From: JBAOHV01 sp963714875 | GTDB lineage: Bacteria > Actinomycetota > Acidimicrobiia > Acidimicrobiales > Microtrichaceae | DNA length: 64,000 nt | Direction: 5' to 3' | Assembly: GCA_963714875.1 (NCBI GenBank) | Contig: CAVQQI010000011.1 | Location: 868,001 to 932,000, forward strand | Shown here: in pieces, positions 1 through 9,118 of the stretch | Position numbering within the stretch: the first letter of the stretch is position 1 | Layout: every line of letters begins with the position of its first letter | Position numbers and translations under genes: made by a program | Notes under the pieces: model-generated | Databases searched by the model: none | What the model saw: only the letters and a program-made list of their open reading frames with translations | Told to the model about the DNA's origin: nothing

Positions 1-222
1 CCCGGGGGCTTCGACTTCCGGGCGAGTCACGACGTGGTGCTGGACGTCGACGGGGTCACCATGACCGCCACCGTCGACGGCGTGGAGGTCATGCGCGTCG
101 ATGATCTCCCGGCCGCGGCCAGGGCGGCGGGCAGCTCCCGGCCCGCTCGCACCGATGGCGTCGCCGGGCTGCGGCTGTGGCACACCACCGATCTGGTGGT
201 GTCGTCGGTGCGCTCCAGCTGA
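1..222 (+). CDS. C-terminal fragment of a LamG/concanavalin-like domain protein
   Basis: The reading frame is open from the first base of the window to a TGA at 220-222, so this is the last 73 residues of a gene that starts outside. The visible part reads like the final beta strands of a jelly-roll (LamG or glucanase-like) domain: an alternating hydrophobic pattern with a VTMTATVDGVEVMRV strand pair and a closing GLRLWHTTDLVVSSVRSS. Such domains bind glycans or other surface ligands in secreted proteins. Nothing of the N-terminus, signal peptide or any catalytic domain can be seen, so the full function is unknown. The fold assignment rests on pattern only. Confidence 0.5.
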   Translation, partial: PGGFDFRASHDVVLDVDGVTMTATVDGVEVMRVDDLPAAARAAGSSRPARTDGVAGLRLWHTTDLVVSSVRSS

Positions 223-223
223 A

Positions 224-246
224 CAGCGCCGCGTCACGCGGCGCTG
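224..246. terminator. Bidirectional hairpin between convergent genes
   Basis: A perfect 10-bp stem (CAGCGCCGCG / CGCGGCGCTG) with the 3-nt loop TCA starts one base after the upstream stop codon and ends 12 bp before the stop of the convergent methyltransferase gene. There is no T-run, as is common for terminators in GC-rich actinobacteria. It could serve both genes. Confidence 0.65.
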
Positions 247-258
247 GAATCCAGAGCG

Positions 259-915
259 TCAGGCGCAGCGCCTCGTCAGGCAGAACGCCGACTCGGTGAA
301 CTCGCGCAGGCCTCGCTCGCGGAACTGGTCGCTGAGCGCGTCGAGCGTCTCCAGGTGCTCGATCGTGAACCCGTCGCCGAACAGGCGCTCGACCTCCTCC
401 ACAGGAACCGCGAACGGCGGACCACCCATCACCGACTGGTCGTAGTCGAAGGTGATCAGCAGCATCCGGGCTCCGTCGGCCAGCATCTGTTGCAGGTGCT
501 GGGCGTAGCGAACACGGGTCTCGGCGTCGAGGGCCACCAGGGCGGCGCGGTCGAACACGGCGTCGATCGGCCCGGTGTGTTCCGAGGTCACGTCGAACAT
601 GTCGGCTACGAACAGTGTGTAGCGCTCGGCCTGGTAGCGGATGGGCGGACCGGCGCTGATGTCGGGCTCCAGACCCCGCTCCGCGAAGAACTCCTGGACC
701 GCCTGCTCCACGTACTCGACACCGACGACCGACGCGGCCCGCTCCGCCAGGTGGACCATGTCCAGGCTCTTGCCGCACAAGGGCACCAGCACCCGTCCCA
801 GTGGCTCGGCCCCCCAGACCTGTTGGCCGTGTCGGGCCAGCAGATCGGTCACGTCGTGCTGGTGGAACGGGATCCGACCCTCACGCCAACGTTCGTCCCA
901 GTCCTCGTGCTGCAT
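259..915 (-). CDS. tpm: Thiopurine S-methyltransferase family protein
   Basis: The 218-residue product matches the bacterial TPMT family in length and order of motifs. It opens with the family's typical WxxRW..GxxPFHQ segment near residues 6-20, followed by the SAM-binding signature VPLCGKSLDM near residue 45 and a DRAALVAL segment typical of the family around residue 120. These are cytosolic SAM-dependent enzymes that methylate thiopurines and, in bacteria, also selenium or tellurium compounds. The natural substrate here is not known. The start is the ATG at 915, preceded by AGGGTG. It faces the fragment at the left edge and stands alone, with a hairpin and a small reading frame upstream. 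Confidence 0.85.
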   Translation of the reverse strand: MQHEDWDERWREGRIPFHQHDVTDLLARHGQQVWGAEPLGRVLVPLCGKSLDMVHLAERAASVVGVEYVEQAVQEFFAERGLEPDISAGPPIRYQAERYTLFVADMFDVTSEHTGPIDAVFDRAALVALDAETRVRYAQHLQQMLADGARMLLITFDYDQSVMGGPPFAVPVEEVERLFGDGFTIEHLETLDALSDQFRERGLREFTESAFCLTRRCA

Positions 916-1335
916 GGCGGCACCCTAGAACCGGTGGCAACGCCCAGCAGGCGCGGTGGTCACCGCCGAACCTCCCCAGCCTGCCCGGCGGCGACCACAC
1001 AGCCGCCCGGGATCGACAGTACCCGTCGGGCCGCCGACCACGAATGGGCGATCCATCCTGCGACGGGCACGGGGCGAGCGGAGCCTCGGCCGCTGGGAAG
1101 GCCGAGGCTCCACCGTCGCCCCACACATCCCAACGCCCGGGCCCCGTCGGCGGTTGACACGGCGGAGAAGAAAACACGCGCCGGGCTGCGACGACCGGTC
1201 GGCGACTCGAGCACATCGTGCGTTCCGACCACCGCAGGGTGGTGCGCGGTGGCCCTTGAGCAGTTCCCCTCATTGAGTCCGCCCGAGAAGTCGGTACGAC
1301 GGAGAGTGAGTTCACCACCGCCCAAAGGGACCCCC
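916..1335. other. Gene-free stretch of about 420 bp
   Basis: All long open frames here look like shadows: GC-biased, without family features or ribosome binding sites. The only structure seen is the strong hairpin at 1080-1111. A TTGACA-like hexamer near 1154 has no convincing -10 partner. Confidence 0.4.
1080..1111. terminator. Strong 12-bp perfect stem-loop
   Basis: GGAGCCTCGGCC at 1080-1091 pairs perfectly with GGCCGAGGCTCC at 1100-1111 around an 8-nt loop. It lies about 165 bp upstream of the methyltransferase start and 225 bp before the small reading frame at 1336. It may be a terminator without a T-run or a structured leader; the sequence alone does not decide. Confidence 0.4.
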
Positions 1336-1532
1336 GTGACCACATCCATGCACTCCTACCGCCCCCGATCCCGTCCGCTGACGACCGACGTCGCACCGAC
1401 GGCGTTCGGCGACTGGTCAAGATCGATCTGATCGTCGCGGCTGTGGCGCTGGCCGTGGTCGTGTCGGTGACCGCGGCGGACCATGCCTCCCAGGGGAATC
1501 TGTCGGCTCTCGCTGGTCTGCTCGGACGCTGA
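1336..1532 (+). CDS. Small single-span membrane protein, frameshifted
   Basis: A GTG at 1336 follows an AAAGGGA ribosome binding site. The frame begins VTTSMHSYRPRSRPL and then runs out of frame at about 1413. Adding one C between GAC and TGG at 1413-1414 joins it to a second frame (DLVKIDLIVAAVALAVVVSV...), giving a protein of about 65 residues with one clear transmembrane helix and a short polar tail ending LLGR. The join is supported by the ribosome binding site and by the same kind of one-base error elsewhere in the window. No family is recognised. It could instead be two unrelated short frames. Confidence 0.4.
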
Positions 1533-1639
1533 CCCACCGGGGCTGCGGGTCCCCCTACGATCCGTGACCCCATGAAGGACCGACACACCCCACCAGCGAG
1601 ACGGCGGACGCGGAGCTCCTGGCGATCCCGTCGCTGCCG

Positions 1640-2278
1640 ATGTCGCACCCGAGCGAGATCGAACGACTCGAGCGCATCGACGCCGAGGTGGCCATGGGGT
1701 TCGATGCGATGGCCGACCTGGGGCCAGCGGTGTCGGTGTTCGGCTCGGCCCGCATCCCTGTCGGGTCACCGTCCTACGAGCTCGCCCGGGCGACCGCCCG
1801 GGCGCTGGGCCGTGCCGGGTTCTCGATCATCACCGGCGGCGGCCCGGGCCTGATGGAAGCAGCCAACCGCGGCGCTCGCGACGCCGGGGTGACCTCGGTC
1901 GGGCTCAACATCGAACTCCCCGAGGAACAGGTTCCCAACGACCACCTCGACCGCTGCTTGGAGTTCCACTACTTCTTCGCGCGGCGCCTGATGTTCGTGC
2001 GCTACGCATCGGCGTTCGTCGTGCACCCCGGCGGGTTCGGCACGCTGGATGAGTTGTTCGAGGCGCTCACCCTCATCCAGACCGGCAAGATCGCCCAGTT
2101 CCCGGTGGTGCTGGTGGAGCGCTCCCACTGGTCGGGACTGCTCGAGTGGATGACCGAGCAGCTCGTCGACCGGGACATGATCGACGCGCTCGACCTGACG
2201 GAGCTGCACGTGGTCGACGACCCCGAGGCCGCCGTGGACGCAGTGTGCGCGGCGAACCGCCGAGCAGCCCAGCCCTGA
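1640..2278 (+). CDS. LOG family protein (TIGR00730), putative nucleotide 5'-monophosphate phosphoribohydrolase
   Basis: The 212-residue Rossmann-like protein carries the LOG family signature: SVFGSARIP near the N-terminus, ITGGGPGLMEAANRG around residue 65, and PGGFGTLDELFEALT around residue 130, which holds the PGGxGTxxE motif that binds the substrate phosphoribosyl group. Family members cleave the N-glycosidic bond of cytokinin ribotides or of AMP-like nucleotides in the cytosol. No cytokinin synthase is nearby, so a general nucleotide salvage role is as likely. The ATG at 1640 has no good ribosome binding site, so the start is less certain than the identity. Confidence 0.85.
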   Translation: MSHPSEIERLERIDAEVAMGFDAMADLGPAVSVFGSARIPVGSPSYELARATARALGRAGFSIITGGGPGLMEAANRGARDAGVTSVGLNIELPEEQVPNDHLDRCLEFHYFFARRLMFVRYASAFVVHPGGFGTLDELFEALTLIQTGKIAQFPVVLVERSHWSGLLEWMTEQLVDRDMIDALDLTELHVVDDPEAAVDAVCAANRRAAQP

Positions 2279-2320
2279 GACAGCCATGACCCGGTGTCGA
2301 CCCGTCGCTGGTTCGGCGGC

Positions 2321-3737
2321 TCAGTCCAGCCGCACGCGCTCCAGGTGCCGCGGCACCGCGCTGCACAGATCCAGGTCCTCGTCGATGCGCCGGCTCAGCT
2401 CGTCGGCTGACTCCTGCTCGCCGTGCACGACGTACACCGCGTCCGGAGCGGGGTCCGCACTGGCGACCCAGCCGAGCAGCTCACGCTGATCCGCGTGGAT
2501 CGAGAACGACCCCAGCGTCACGACCCGGGCGCGCACACGCACGTAGCGGCCCAGCAGCTTCACCTCGTGCGCCCCCTCGGCGAGCGTGCGCCCGCGGGTG
2601 CCCGCCGCCTGGTACCCGGCCAGGATGACCGTGTTGCGCCGGTCCGGCAGCAATCGCGCCAGATGGTGCAGCACCCGCCCGCCGGTCGCCATGCCCGAGG
2701 CCGACACGATGATCGACGGGTAGGTGGTGAGCGCCAACGCCTTGGAGTCCTCCACGTCGCGGATCTCGACCAGCTGACCGGGGTCGAACGGGTCCCCCAT
2801 CCCCGCCAGGCCGGGCTGGATGTCCTGTGCGCCTGCGGCGATCGCCGCCCGGTAGGCACCCAGCGCCCTGAGCGCCATCGGTGAATCCACGAAGATCGGC
2901 ACCGACGGGATGGACCCCGCAGCGACCAGCTCGCGCAGTCGGAACAGCACGACCTCGGTTCTGTCGACCGCGAAGGCGGGGATCAGCACGGTGCCGCCGC
3001 GTGTCAGCGTCTCGGTGAGCGCGTCGGCGAACGCCTGGTTCCCCGCGTCGTCATCGTGGCGCCGGTTGCCATAGGTCGACTCGACCACCACGACATCGGC
3101 CCGGCCGATCGGGCTGGGCGGTGCCAGCACAGGATGGTGCGCCCGGCCCAGGTCGCCGCTGAACACGACGGTGCGGTCGTCGTGGTCGGCCAGGCGCACC
3201 CGCACGATCGAAGAGCCCAGGATGTGCCCCGCGGGGCGGAACGTGACGTGGATACCCGCAGCGACCTCCACCTCCTGGCCGAAACCGCACGGTGTCAGGC
3301 GTTCGACCGCGTCGAGCGGCGTCGTGTTCGGTGTACAGCGGCAACGCCGGGTGGTGCTTGGAGAAGCCCCTGCGGTTGGCGTAGGCGGCGTCCTCCTCCT
3401 GGAGGTGACCGCAGTCGGGCAGCACGATCGCGGCGAGCGCCGCGGTCCCCTCGGTTGCGAACACAGGGCCGGCGAAGCCGTCCCGCACCACCGCGGGCAG
3501 GTAGCCGACGTGATCCACATGGGCGTGGGTGAGCACCACCGCGTCGATGCTGTCCACCGGCACCGGGAACGGCTCCCAGTTGCGCAGCCGGAGCTGCTTG
3601 AGCCCCTGGAACAGGCCGCAGTCGACCAGCACCCGCGCCCGGGCGGTCTCGATCAGGAACCGGCTCCCCGTCACCGTGCCGGCCGCCCCCAGGAACGTGA
3701 GCACGGGGCTGGGGCTGGACGCCCGTGCCGGGCTCAC
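2321..3737 (-). CDS. MBL-fold/beta-CASP RNA metallohydrolase (YSH1-type), frameshifted
   Basis: Two frames join into one protein of about 471 residues. The N-terminal part (from 3737) has the metallo-beta-lactamase start TFLGAAGTVTGSR and the metal motif HAHVDH at residues 71-76. The C-terminal part has the HILGSS histidine, FSGDLG, the beta-CASP segment with STYGNR, VSASGMATGGRVLHHL and the final SIHADQ histidine. This is the COG1236 exonuclease family, which cleaves RNA 3' ends or acts in mRNA decay. One extra base near 3317-3319 breaks the frame; removing it reads YTEHDALDAVERL. Since all catalytic motifs survive on both sides, a sequence error is likelier than decay. It converges with the LOG gene. 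Confidence 0.8.
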
Positions 3738-3913
3738 CTCGGCACCTCACCGGCGATCGCTGCGGTGGCGGTGGGTGCGAGCATCGAGGTCCCCTCGGTC
3801 AGACCACCGGGGCGGTCAAGGCGGAGCCGATGGTACTGCGGTCCACAACCTTCTCCGCAGGTCACCCCATCCGGGGGGTGCGGCGACACGGCAACGTGCG
3901 CCATGATCGTGGC

Positions 3914-4975
3914 GTGACCGAGCGCGCCCCGGAGGGGTCCGACCCCGTGGGAGCGGATGCCGATCAGGTCGTCGCGAACGAGGACGACCGTTGGGGCGTC
4001 AACACGGCGCTGGGCGCCGCAGCCCTCGCTGCCCGCACCGCGGGCGACGTGGCCGAGGCCGTCGGAGGCTCTGCGCCGGGTCGGGTCGTCGAAGGCGCAG
4101 CGCGGTGGCTCACCCGGCCGCTGGCCCGAGAGGGCGAGGAGGTCCGCCACCGCCTGGAAGAAGAGGGCGTCCCCGCTGCGCAACAGGCGATCCGGGCGGC
4201 GACACCGGGAGTCGTCCAGGCGGTCGACATCAACGAGATCCTGGCCGCCATCGACGTGGACGCGCTGCTCGACCGGATCGACGTCGATCGTCTGGTCGAT
4301 CGGATCGATGTCGGGGCGGTGGTCGCGAAGGTCGACGTGAACGCCCTCGTCGGCCAGGTCGACGTGAACGCCCTCGTCGGCCAGGTCGACGTGAACGCCC
4401 TCGTCGGCCAGGTCGATCTGGACACCCTGCTGGCATCGGTCGACATGGATGCGCTCTTGGCCCGGATAGATGTCGGCGCACTGCTCGACCGGATCGACCT
4501 CGAGGTGCTGCTGGCACGGATCGACCTGGACACCCTGCTGGCATCGGTCGATGTGGAGGCCCTGGTACGCCGCATGGATCTGGACGACCTCCTGGCCGGG
4601 ATCGACCTGGACCAGCTGCTCGCCTCGATCGACATCAACGGGCTGATCCAGCGCCTGGACATGGATGCACTGGTGGCCAACACCGAGCTCGGCAGCATCA
4701 TCGCCCAGTCGACCAGCGGCGTGGCGTCCCATGCACTCGACTCGGTGCGGAGCCAAGGTGTCGGTATGGACAACTTCATCGCCCGCGTCACGAATCGGGT
4801 ACTGCGGCGCGCTGACGCGGAACTCGTCGCCGGTCCCCCGCGCCTGGTCGAGGCTCAGCTGGCGCTGCCCTCACCGGACACCGCACACGATGCGCTCGAT
4901 GACGTCACCGGGGACAGTGCCGCACCGCACCGCTCCCCCGACGCGGTGAGCAACTCTGCGGGACGGGTTCGTTGA
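3914..4975 (+). CDS. Nonapeptide-repeat protein of unknown function
   Basis: The 353-residue product starts at the GTG at 3914; a longer open frame upstream lacks coding features. An acidic and Ala-rich N-terminus (residues 1-103) precedes 17 uninterrupted 9-residue repeats at residues 104-256, with consensus (I/V)D(V/L)(D/N)xL(L/V)xx, for example IDVDALLDR, VDVNALVGQ and IDLDQLLAS. An Asp holds position 2 and hydrophobic residues hold positions 1, 3, 6 and 7. The C-terminal 97 residues include an Ala/Ser-rich helix and a polar tail. There is no signal peptide or membrane span. The stop overlaps the start of an RDD membrane protein, so the two are translationally coupled and probably act together, perhaps at the membrane face. 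The function is unknown; a regular solenoid or long amphipathic helix is an inference from the period. Confidence 0.75.
   Translation: MTERAPEGSDPVGADADQVVANEDDRWGVNTALGAAALAARTAGDVAEAVGGSAPGRVVEGAARWLTRPLAREGEEVRHRLEEEGVPAAQQAIRAATPGVVQAVDINEILAAIDVDALLDRIDVDRLVDRIDVGAVVAKVDVNALVGQVDVNALVGQVDVNALVGQVDLDTLLASVDMDALLARIDVGALLDRIDLEVLLARIDLDTLLASVDVEALVRRMDLDDLLAGIDLDQLLASIDINGLIQRLDMDALVANTELGSIIAQSTSGVASHALDSVRSQGVGMDNFIARVTNRVLRRADAELVAGPPRLVEAQLALPSPDTAHDALDDVTGDSAAPHRSPDAVSNSAGRVR
4223..4681 (+). repeat. 17 tandem 27-bp coding repeats, three of them identical
   Basis: The nonapeptide region is a direct 27-bp tandem array of exactly 17 units. Units 5-7 (4331-4411) are identical at every base. 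A longer shared stretch also recurs in units 8 and 12 (around 4415 and 4525). The remaining units differ at both silent and coding positions. Confidence 0.9.
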
Positions 4976-5508
4976 GCAGCCAGGTCGATCCGACCGAAGC
5001 CGTCAACCAGCAGGGCCATTACGCTGGTGCCGTCACCCGACTGGCGGCGTTCGCGCTCGATCAGTCCATCGCCACCGCAGCGTTCACCGTCACCATGGCC
5101 GTCATCGCCTGGGCACTGCAGCTGGTGACCTCGGGCGAGCTGGACTGGACTCCCTCAGCCTGGCTCACCGGGCTGGCCTACGTCGTCTGGCTGTTCGTCT
5201 ACTACGCCTACCCCTGGTCGGTCAGCGGCAAGACGCTGGGCATGGCGGTGATGGGCATCCGGGTGGTCCGCCAGGACGGGGCAGCCGCAACGCCCCGCAA
5301 CGCGATCCTCCGCACGCTCGCCCTGCCGCTCAGCTTCGCGACGCTCGGGATCGGTTTCATCCCGATCATCACGGGGCGCCGTCACCGGGCGCTCCACGAT
5401 GCGATCGGCGGCACCGCGGTCGTCTACTCGTGGGACGCCAGGGCAGCTCGCCTCAGGTTCCTGGCGAAGCAGCAGACCCTGGACGACCCAGGAACCACCA
5501 CCACCTGA
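4972..5508 (+). CDS. RDD family membrane protein
   Basis: The 178-residue protein starts with TTG at 4972 and overlaps the stop of the repeat-protein gene by 3 bp (TTGA), which argues for coupled translation. It has the RDD hallmarks: RLAAFALD near residue 23, a loop with SGKTLGMAVMGIRVVR near residue 87, and RRHRALHDAIGGTAVV near residue 135. About three transmembrane helices are visible (around residues 30-52, 65-82 and 112-130). RDD proteins are poorly understood; some are ion antiporters and others are accessory membrane proteins. The C-terminus is a short Thr-rich tail. The role here probably depends on the upstream repeat protein. Confidence 0.85.
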   Translation: MSSQVDPTEAVNQQGHYAGAVTRLAAFALDQSIATAAFTVTMAVIAWALQLVTSGELDWTPSAWLTGLAYVVWLFVYYAYPWSVSGKTLGMAVMGIRVVRQDGAAATPRNAILRTLALPLSFATLGIGFIPIITGRRHRALHDAIGGTAVVYSWDARAARLRFLAKQQTLDDPGTTTT

Positions 5509-5588
5509 CTCCGACATCCACACTTCTCGGGTGACCGCGGACGAAGCTGACCCTGACCCGAGCCGAGCCGAACGACCCGAGGACCAAC

Positions 5589-7597
5589 GTGCAACTCCCC
5601 ACGATCGAGCAGCTGCAGAAGCTCGTGAACGTCTTCTCCCCCGCAGCTGGTTCGCCCGGCTCGCCCCTCGAGACGACCCAGTGGCTGCGGTCGCTGCAGC
5701 CCTCGCTCATGCCACGCACCTCGCTCCACCAGGGCGCGGCGAGCGGCATGGTCATCCTCGCTGCGCGCGGTGCCAGCAATCGGGTCGACCGCCTCGCCGA
5801 CCGGGCGACCCCGGACCAGGACTCGCTGGCCCAGCGCGTCGCAGTTCGAGCGGCGATCGCAGGCGGCGGGTTCGCGCTGCGCAAGCTCCCCGACCAGGAC
5901 GACACCGCCTGGCCAGCGGCGCTGGCCCGACTGTCGGGCGAGCTGATCGAGGGCGGCGCCGCAGGCGGCATCATCTACGAGCTGATGAGTGCGGCGCGGA
6001 CACGGACGTCGTCGACCCCGCGCGGCGCGGCCATCACCAGCGTCAGCACCCTGGCAGCGTTCGCCTTCGCGCTGTACCGCTCACGCCGCTACCTGTTGGA
6101 ACGCCAGGCCTTCTTCACCGAGGACTTCGACCAGCTGCCCCTCAACCTGCCGCGCACGCTGGCCGCCACGTCGGCCATCACTGCGGTGGGCACCGGCATG
6201 GCATACAGCCATCGAGCCACACGGCGGGGTCTGGAGCGGTTCTTCGGCCCCGGCCCGCTGCACACAGCCATCGCCCGCGGTGTCAACGACGCGCTGTGGG
6301 CAGCAGGGTTGACCGGTCTCTACTGGGCTGGGATCTCCCGCATCGGCCAAGCCAACGAGAAGATCGATCCGGGCTATGCGGAGCCGCCCACCTCGCCGTT
6401 GGTCTCCGGCGGCGCGGAGAGCCTGTGCCCCTTCGACGAGTTGGGCCAACAGGGCCGACGGTTCGTGACCGACGTGATCACCCCCGACCTGATCGAGTCG
6501 ACCATGGGAGAGCCGGCGGCCGCACACCCCATCCGGATCTTCGTCGGGTACAACCAGCAACCCCTCTACACCTCGGGCCGCGCCGAGACGGCGCTCGAGG
6601 AGATGGAACGGACCGGCGCCTATGAACGCGACACGATCCTGTTGGTCTCGCCCACCGGCACCGGCTGGGTCGACCACACCATGATCGAGGCCGCCGAGTT
6701 CTTCACTCGGGGAGACCTGGCCACCATCTGCATCCAGTACGGCCGGTTCCCATCGTTCCTGTCGCTGCAGAAGGTGAGGGCCGGACGTCGGCAGTTCCGC
6801 AACCTGGTCTGGGGTGTGCGCCAGCGGGTGCGGGCGATGCCCGCCGATGCCCGCCCGCGGATCCTGGTCTTCGGCGAGAGCCTCGGCGCCTGGGCCTCGT
6901 CGGACGTGATCATGTCGCTCGGCGTCGAGGGACTGGACCACTACGGCGTCGACCGGGCGCTGTGGTTCGGCATGCCGCAACTGGCTCGCTGGTCAGCAGC
7001 CGGGCTCGACCGGCCTGGCCAGCTCACCCCCGACGGCACGGTGGCGGTGTTCGACCGGTGGGAGGAGTTCGAGGAGCTCTCCCCGAGGAGCGCGACGCGC
7101 TGCGGATCGTGCAGCTGAGCCACGACAACGACCCCATCACGCTGGTGACCCCGACCCTGCTGTATCGGGAGCCCGACTGGCTGGGCGAGGTACGTGGGCG
7201 AGGCGTCCCCGAGGGCCAACGGTGGTACCCGATCGTGACGGGTGTGCAGACGATGATCGACGCGGCCAACGCGATGCGCAACAGCCCCGGCGACTTCCGC
7301 AGCACCGGACACGACTACCGAGCGGATACGGCCCGGTTCGTGGCCGAGAGCTACCGGTTCGACTACACCGAGGAGCAGCTCGCCGCGGTCGAGGCGGAGC
7401 TCCGCCGGCTGGAGAAGGAGCGGGCCCATCGGATCTCGCCGCCGGCCGACACCACCGAGATCCCACCGGCACCTGCACAGCAGACCGAACACCACCAACG
7501 AGCTGCGCACCTGCCGAAGCTGCGCGGTGGTCGCACCAAGGGCGCCAACTGGGCGAGCGACGTCGCTGATCTCACCGGCACAGCGTCGGTCAGCTGA
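5589..7597 (+). CDS. Membrane alpha/beta-hydrolase (Abhydrolase_9 family, COG4425-like), frameshifted
   Basis: Two frames join to a protein of about 669 residues. The N-terminal half resembles the Abhydrolase_9 N-terminal region, with several hydrophobic segments. The C-terminal half has the hydrolase core with nucleophile elbow VFGESLGAW (Ser431) and the segment LSHDNDPIT, a likely source of acid and substrate residues. These are membrane-anchored serine hydrolases of unknown substrate, perhaps lipids. The frame breaks at the C-run 7081-7084. Five C instead of four restores ELSPEERDALRIV, so a missing C is the simplest explanation. The gene starts 80 bp after the RDD gene on the same strand and may share its operon. 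Confidence 0.75.
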
Positions 7598-8398
7598 TCA
7601 CGCGGCGCGGTCGTTCAGGTCCTCGCCGGGGCGGTAGGTCGCGAGCTTCTCGGAGCGCTTCCACACCTGCCGGTAGTACCGCCTGACATCCGCGTCGAGA
7701 TCCGTCGGCTCGGCGAGCACGGTCGTGCCACCACCAACGCCGTCGGCCAGTGCGCCCACCTGCAGGATGCGGTGCCCGTCGATGACGTGACGGTCGTGCA
7801 CCATCGCCGCGGGTGCCACACGGATCCGCAGCCGCGTGGCGCGGTGGCGGATGGCACGCACGAACTCGATGATGTCGTCGAGCTCGTCGTCGCTCACGCG
7901 GTCGCTGATCAAGACCTTGTCGACCGAGGTGTGGGTCACCAGGTACTCGAGCTGGGGCCGACGGCAGTACGGGTCCACCACGGTCGGACGGTCGAATGAC
8001 GCGATCCGCCCGACCACGCGAGCCAAGGTCAACGGATCACTCGAGTCCAGGTCGGCCTCGAGCACCTCGAACAGCGGCGTCTCCTGGGGGTGCAGGCCGA
8101 GCGCGTTCACCACCAGTCGACCGAGCTCGGTCGGCGCCACGCGGTCGCCGTCGAGCTCCTCGACCAACCCGCGTCGGAGCAGCGAGGAGATCGCGCCTTC
8201 GGAGAAGTGAGCGTCCCGCCCGCTGAGCCCGGACACGACCGACAGTGCGGCCGGACGACGGGGTTCTGCGAGTCGGCGCAGCTGCTTGCGCGACGGACTG
8301 CCGCCCACCTCGGCCAGGCGGACTGTCCACAGCAGGAGTCGGTGCGACTCCTCATCGAGAAGATCCATGCTGATCACGCTAGAGGCGGTCGGACCCAT
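7598..8398 (-). CDS. Hypothetical protein with possible C-terminal phospholipase-D-like segment
   Basis: The 266-residue soluble protein is of no family I can name with confidence. Residues about 20-110 are helical and could hold a winged-helix unit (EGAISSLLRRGLVEEL, then PTELGRLVVNAL). The C-terminal half has a VHDRHVIDG segment followed by strands and an ARxYYRQVWKRSE-like helix. This resembles the predicted effector part of some phospholipase-D-fold or DNA-binding proteins. The start at 8398 is the longest; an ATG at 8368 is equally possible, and neither has a strong ribosome binding site. Its stop abuts the stop of the convergent hydrolase. Confidence 0.55.
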   Translation of the reverse strand: MGPTASSVISMDLLDEESHRLLLWTVRLAEVGGSPSRKQLRRLAEPRRPAALSVVSGLSGRDAHFSEGAISSLLRRGLVEELDGDRVAPTELGRLVVNALGLHPQETPLFEVLEADLDSSDPLTLARVVGRIASFDRPTVVDPYCRRPQLEYLVTHTSVDKVLISDRVSDDELDDIIEFVRAIRHRATRLRIRVAPAAMVHDRHVIDGHRILQVGALADGVGGGTTVLAEPTDLDADVRRYYRQVWKRSEKLATYRPGEDLNDRAA

Positions 8399-8491
8399 CG
8401 CCTCGTCTTTGCTCGCAGCTTCGACAGGGTTTCTTGTGTGCCGGGCGAGGAGGGGTCGAGCGCCCCGACCGTGGTCGACGAGCGCACCGTG

Positions 8492-9118
8492 TCATCCGTC
8501 GGAGGTCACGCCCCGCAGGTGGTCGGTTGCGTTGAACAGGCTCAACACCGGGCGATCGCCGCGCATCTGCACCGTGGTGAGCGACGCGTTGTCCACGTGT
8601 GACCGCCACGACACCTCGTCACCGACCCCGAGCGCCCACGCCATCGCGGCCTTGATCGGTGACACATGGCTCACCACAACGACGGTCCCGCTGCTGCCGG
8701 TTCCGGTTCCCATCTCGGTGCACGCCTCGCGCACCCGACGACCCAGATCGGCCAGCGACTCTCCTCCCGGAGGAGCGAAGTCCAGGTCGGACTGCCACCT
8801 CGCCCAGGTGGCAGGCGGAAGGTCGACGACCGGGGTGCCCTCGTAGCTGCCGTAGTCCAGCTCGATGAGTCGATCGTCGGTCGACACCGGTAGCCCGAGC
8901 GCCTCGGCGGTCTGCACCGCCCGTAGCAGCGGACTCGACACGACCGCCACGATCTCGCCGAAACGACCCGAGATGAGCGCTGCCGCTGCTGCGTCGGCCT
9001 GACGGCGACCCAGCTCGTCGAGGGGGGCGTCGGTTCGGCCCAGCAGCAGCCCCTTGGCGTTGTGCGCGGTCCTACCGTGCCGGACGATGACCAGCGAGCG
9101 CCCGTCGGGGGCACTCAC
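8492..9118 (-). CDS. Histidine phosphatase family protein (phosphoglycerate mutase-like)
   Basis: The 208-residue protein has the RHG signature near the N-terminus (VIVRHGRTAHN, phospho-accepting His14), the acidic residue in IELDYGSYEG near residue 87, and the second histidine in VVVSHVSPI (His151). These residues define the cofactor-independent histidine phosphatase branch of the mutase family, which removes phosphates from sugars, nucleotides or cobalamin precursors. The substrate cannot be read from sequence. The GTG start at 9118 overlaps the stop of the upstream membrane protein gene by 4 bp, so the two are co-translated. Confidence 0.85.
   Translation of the reverse strand: MSAPDGRSLVIVRHGRTAHNAKGLLLGRTDAPLDELGRRQADAAAAALISGRFGEIVAVVSSPLLRAVQTAEALGLPVSTDDRLIELDYGSYEGTPVVDLPPATWARWQSDLDFAPPGGESLADLGRRVREACTEMGTGTGSSGTVVVVSHVSPIKAAMAWALGVGDEVSWRSHVDNASLTTVQMRGDRPVLSLFNATDHLRGVTSDG

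Noticed and set aside
355..1431. Long plus-strand open frame across the methyltransferase gene
   Set aside because: It is the antisense shadow of the minus-strand TPMT gene, whose motifs are clear, and has no features of its own.
4223..4681. CRISPR array
   Set aside because: The repeats are contiguous 27-bp coding units in one frame with no spacers; no cas genes are present.
3734..4756. Minus-strand open frame with His/Val/Asp repeats opposite the nonapeptide gene
   Set aside because: It is the mirror of the 27-bp repeat; the plus strand has the start, the coupling to the RDD gene and a sensible hydrophobic pattern.
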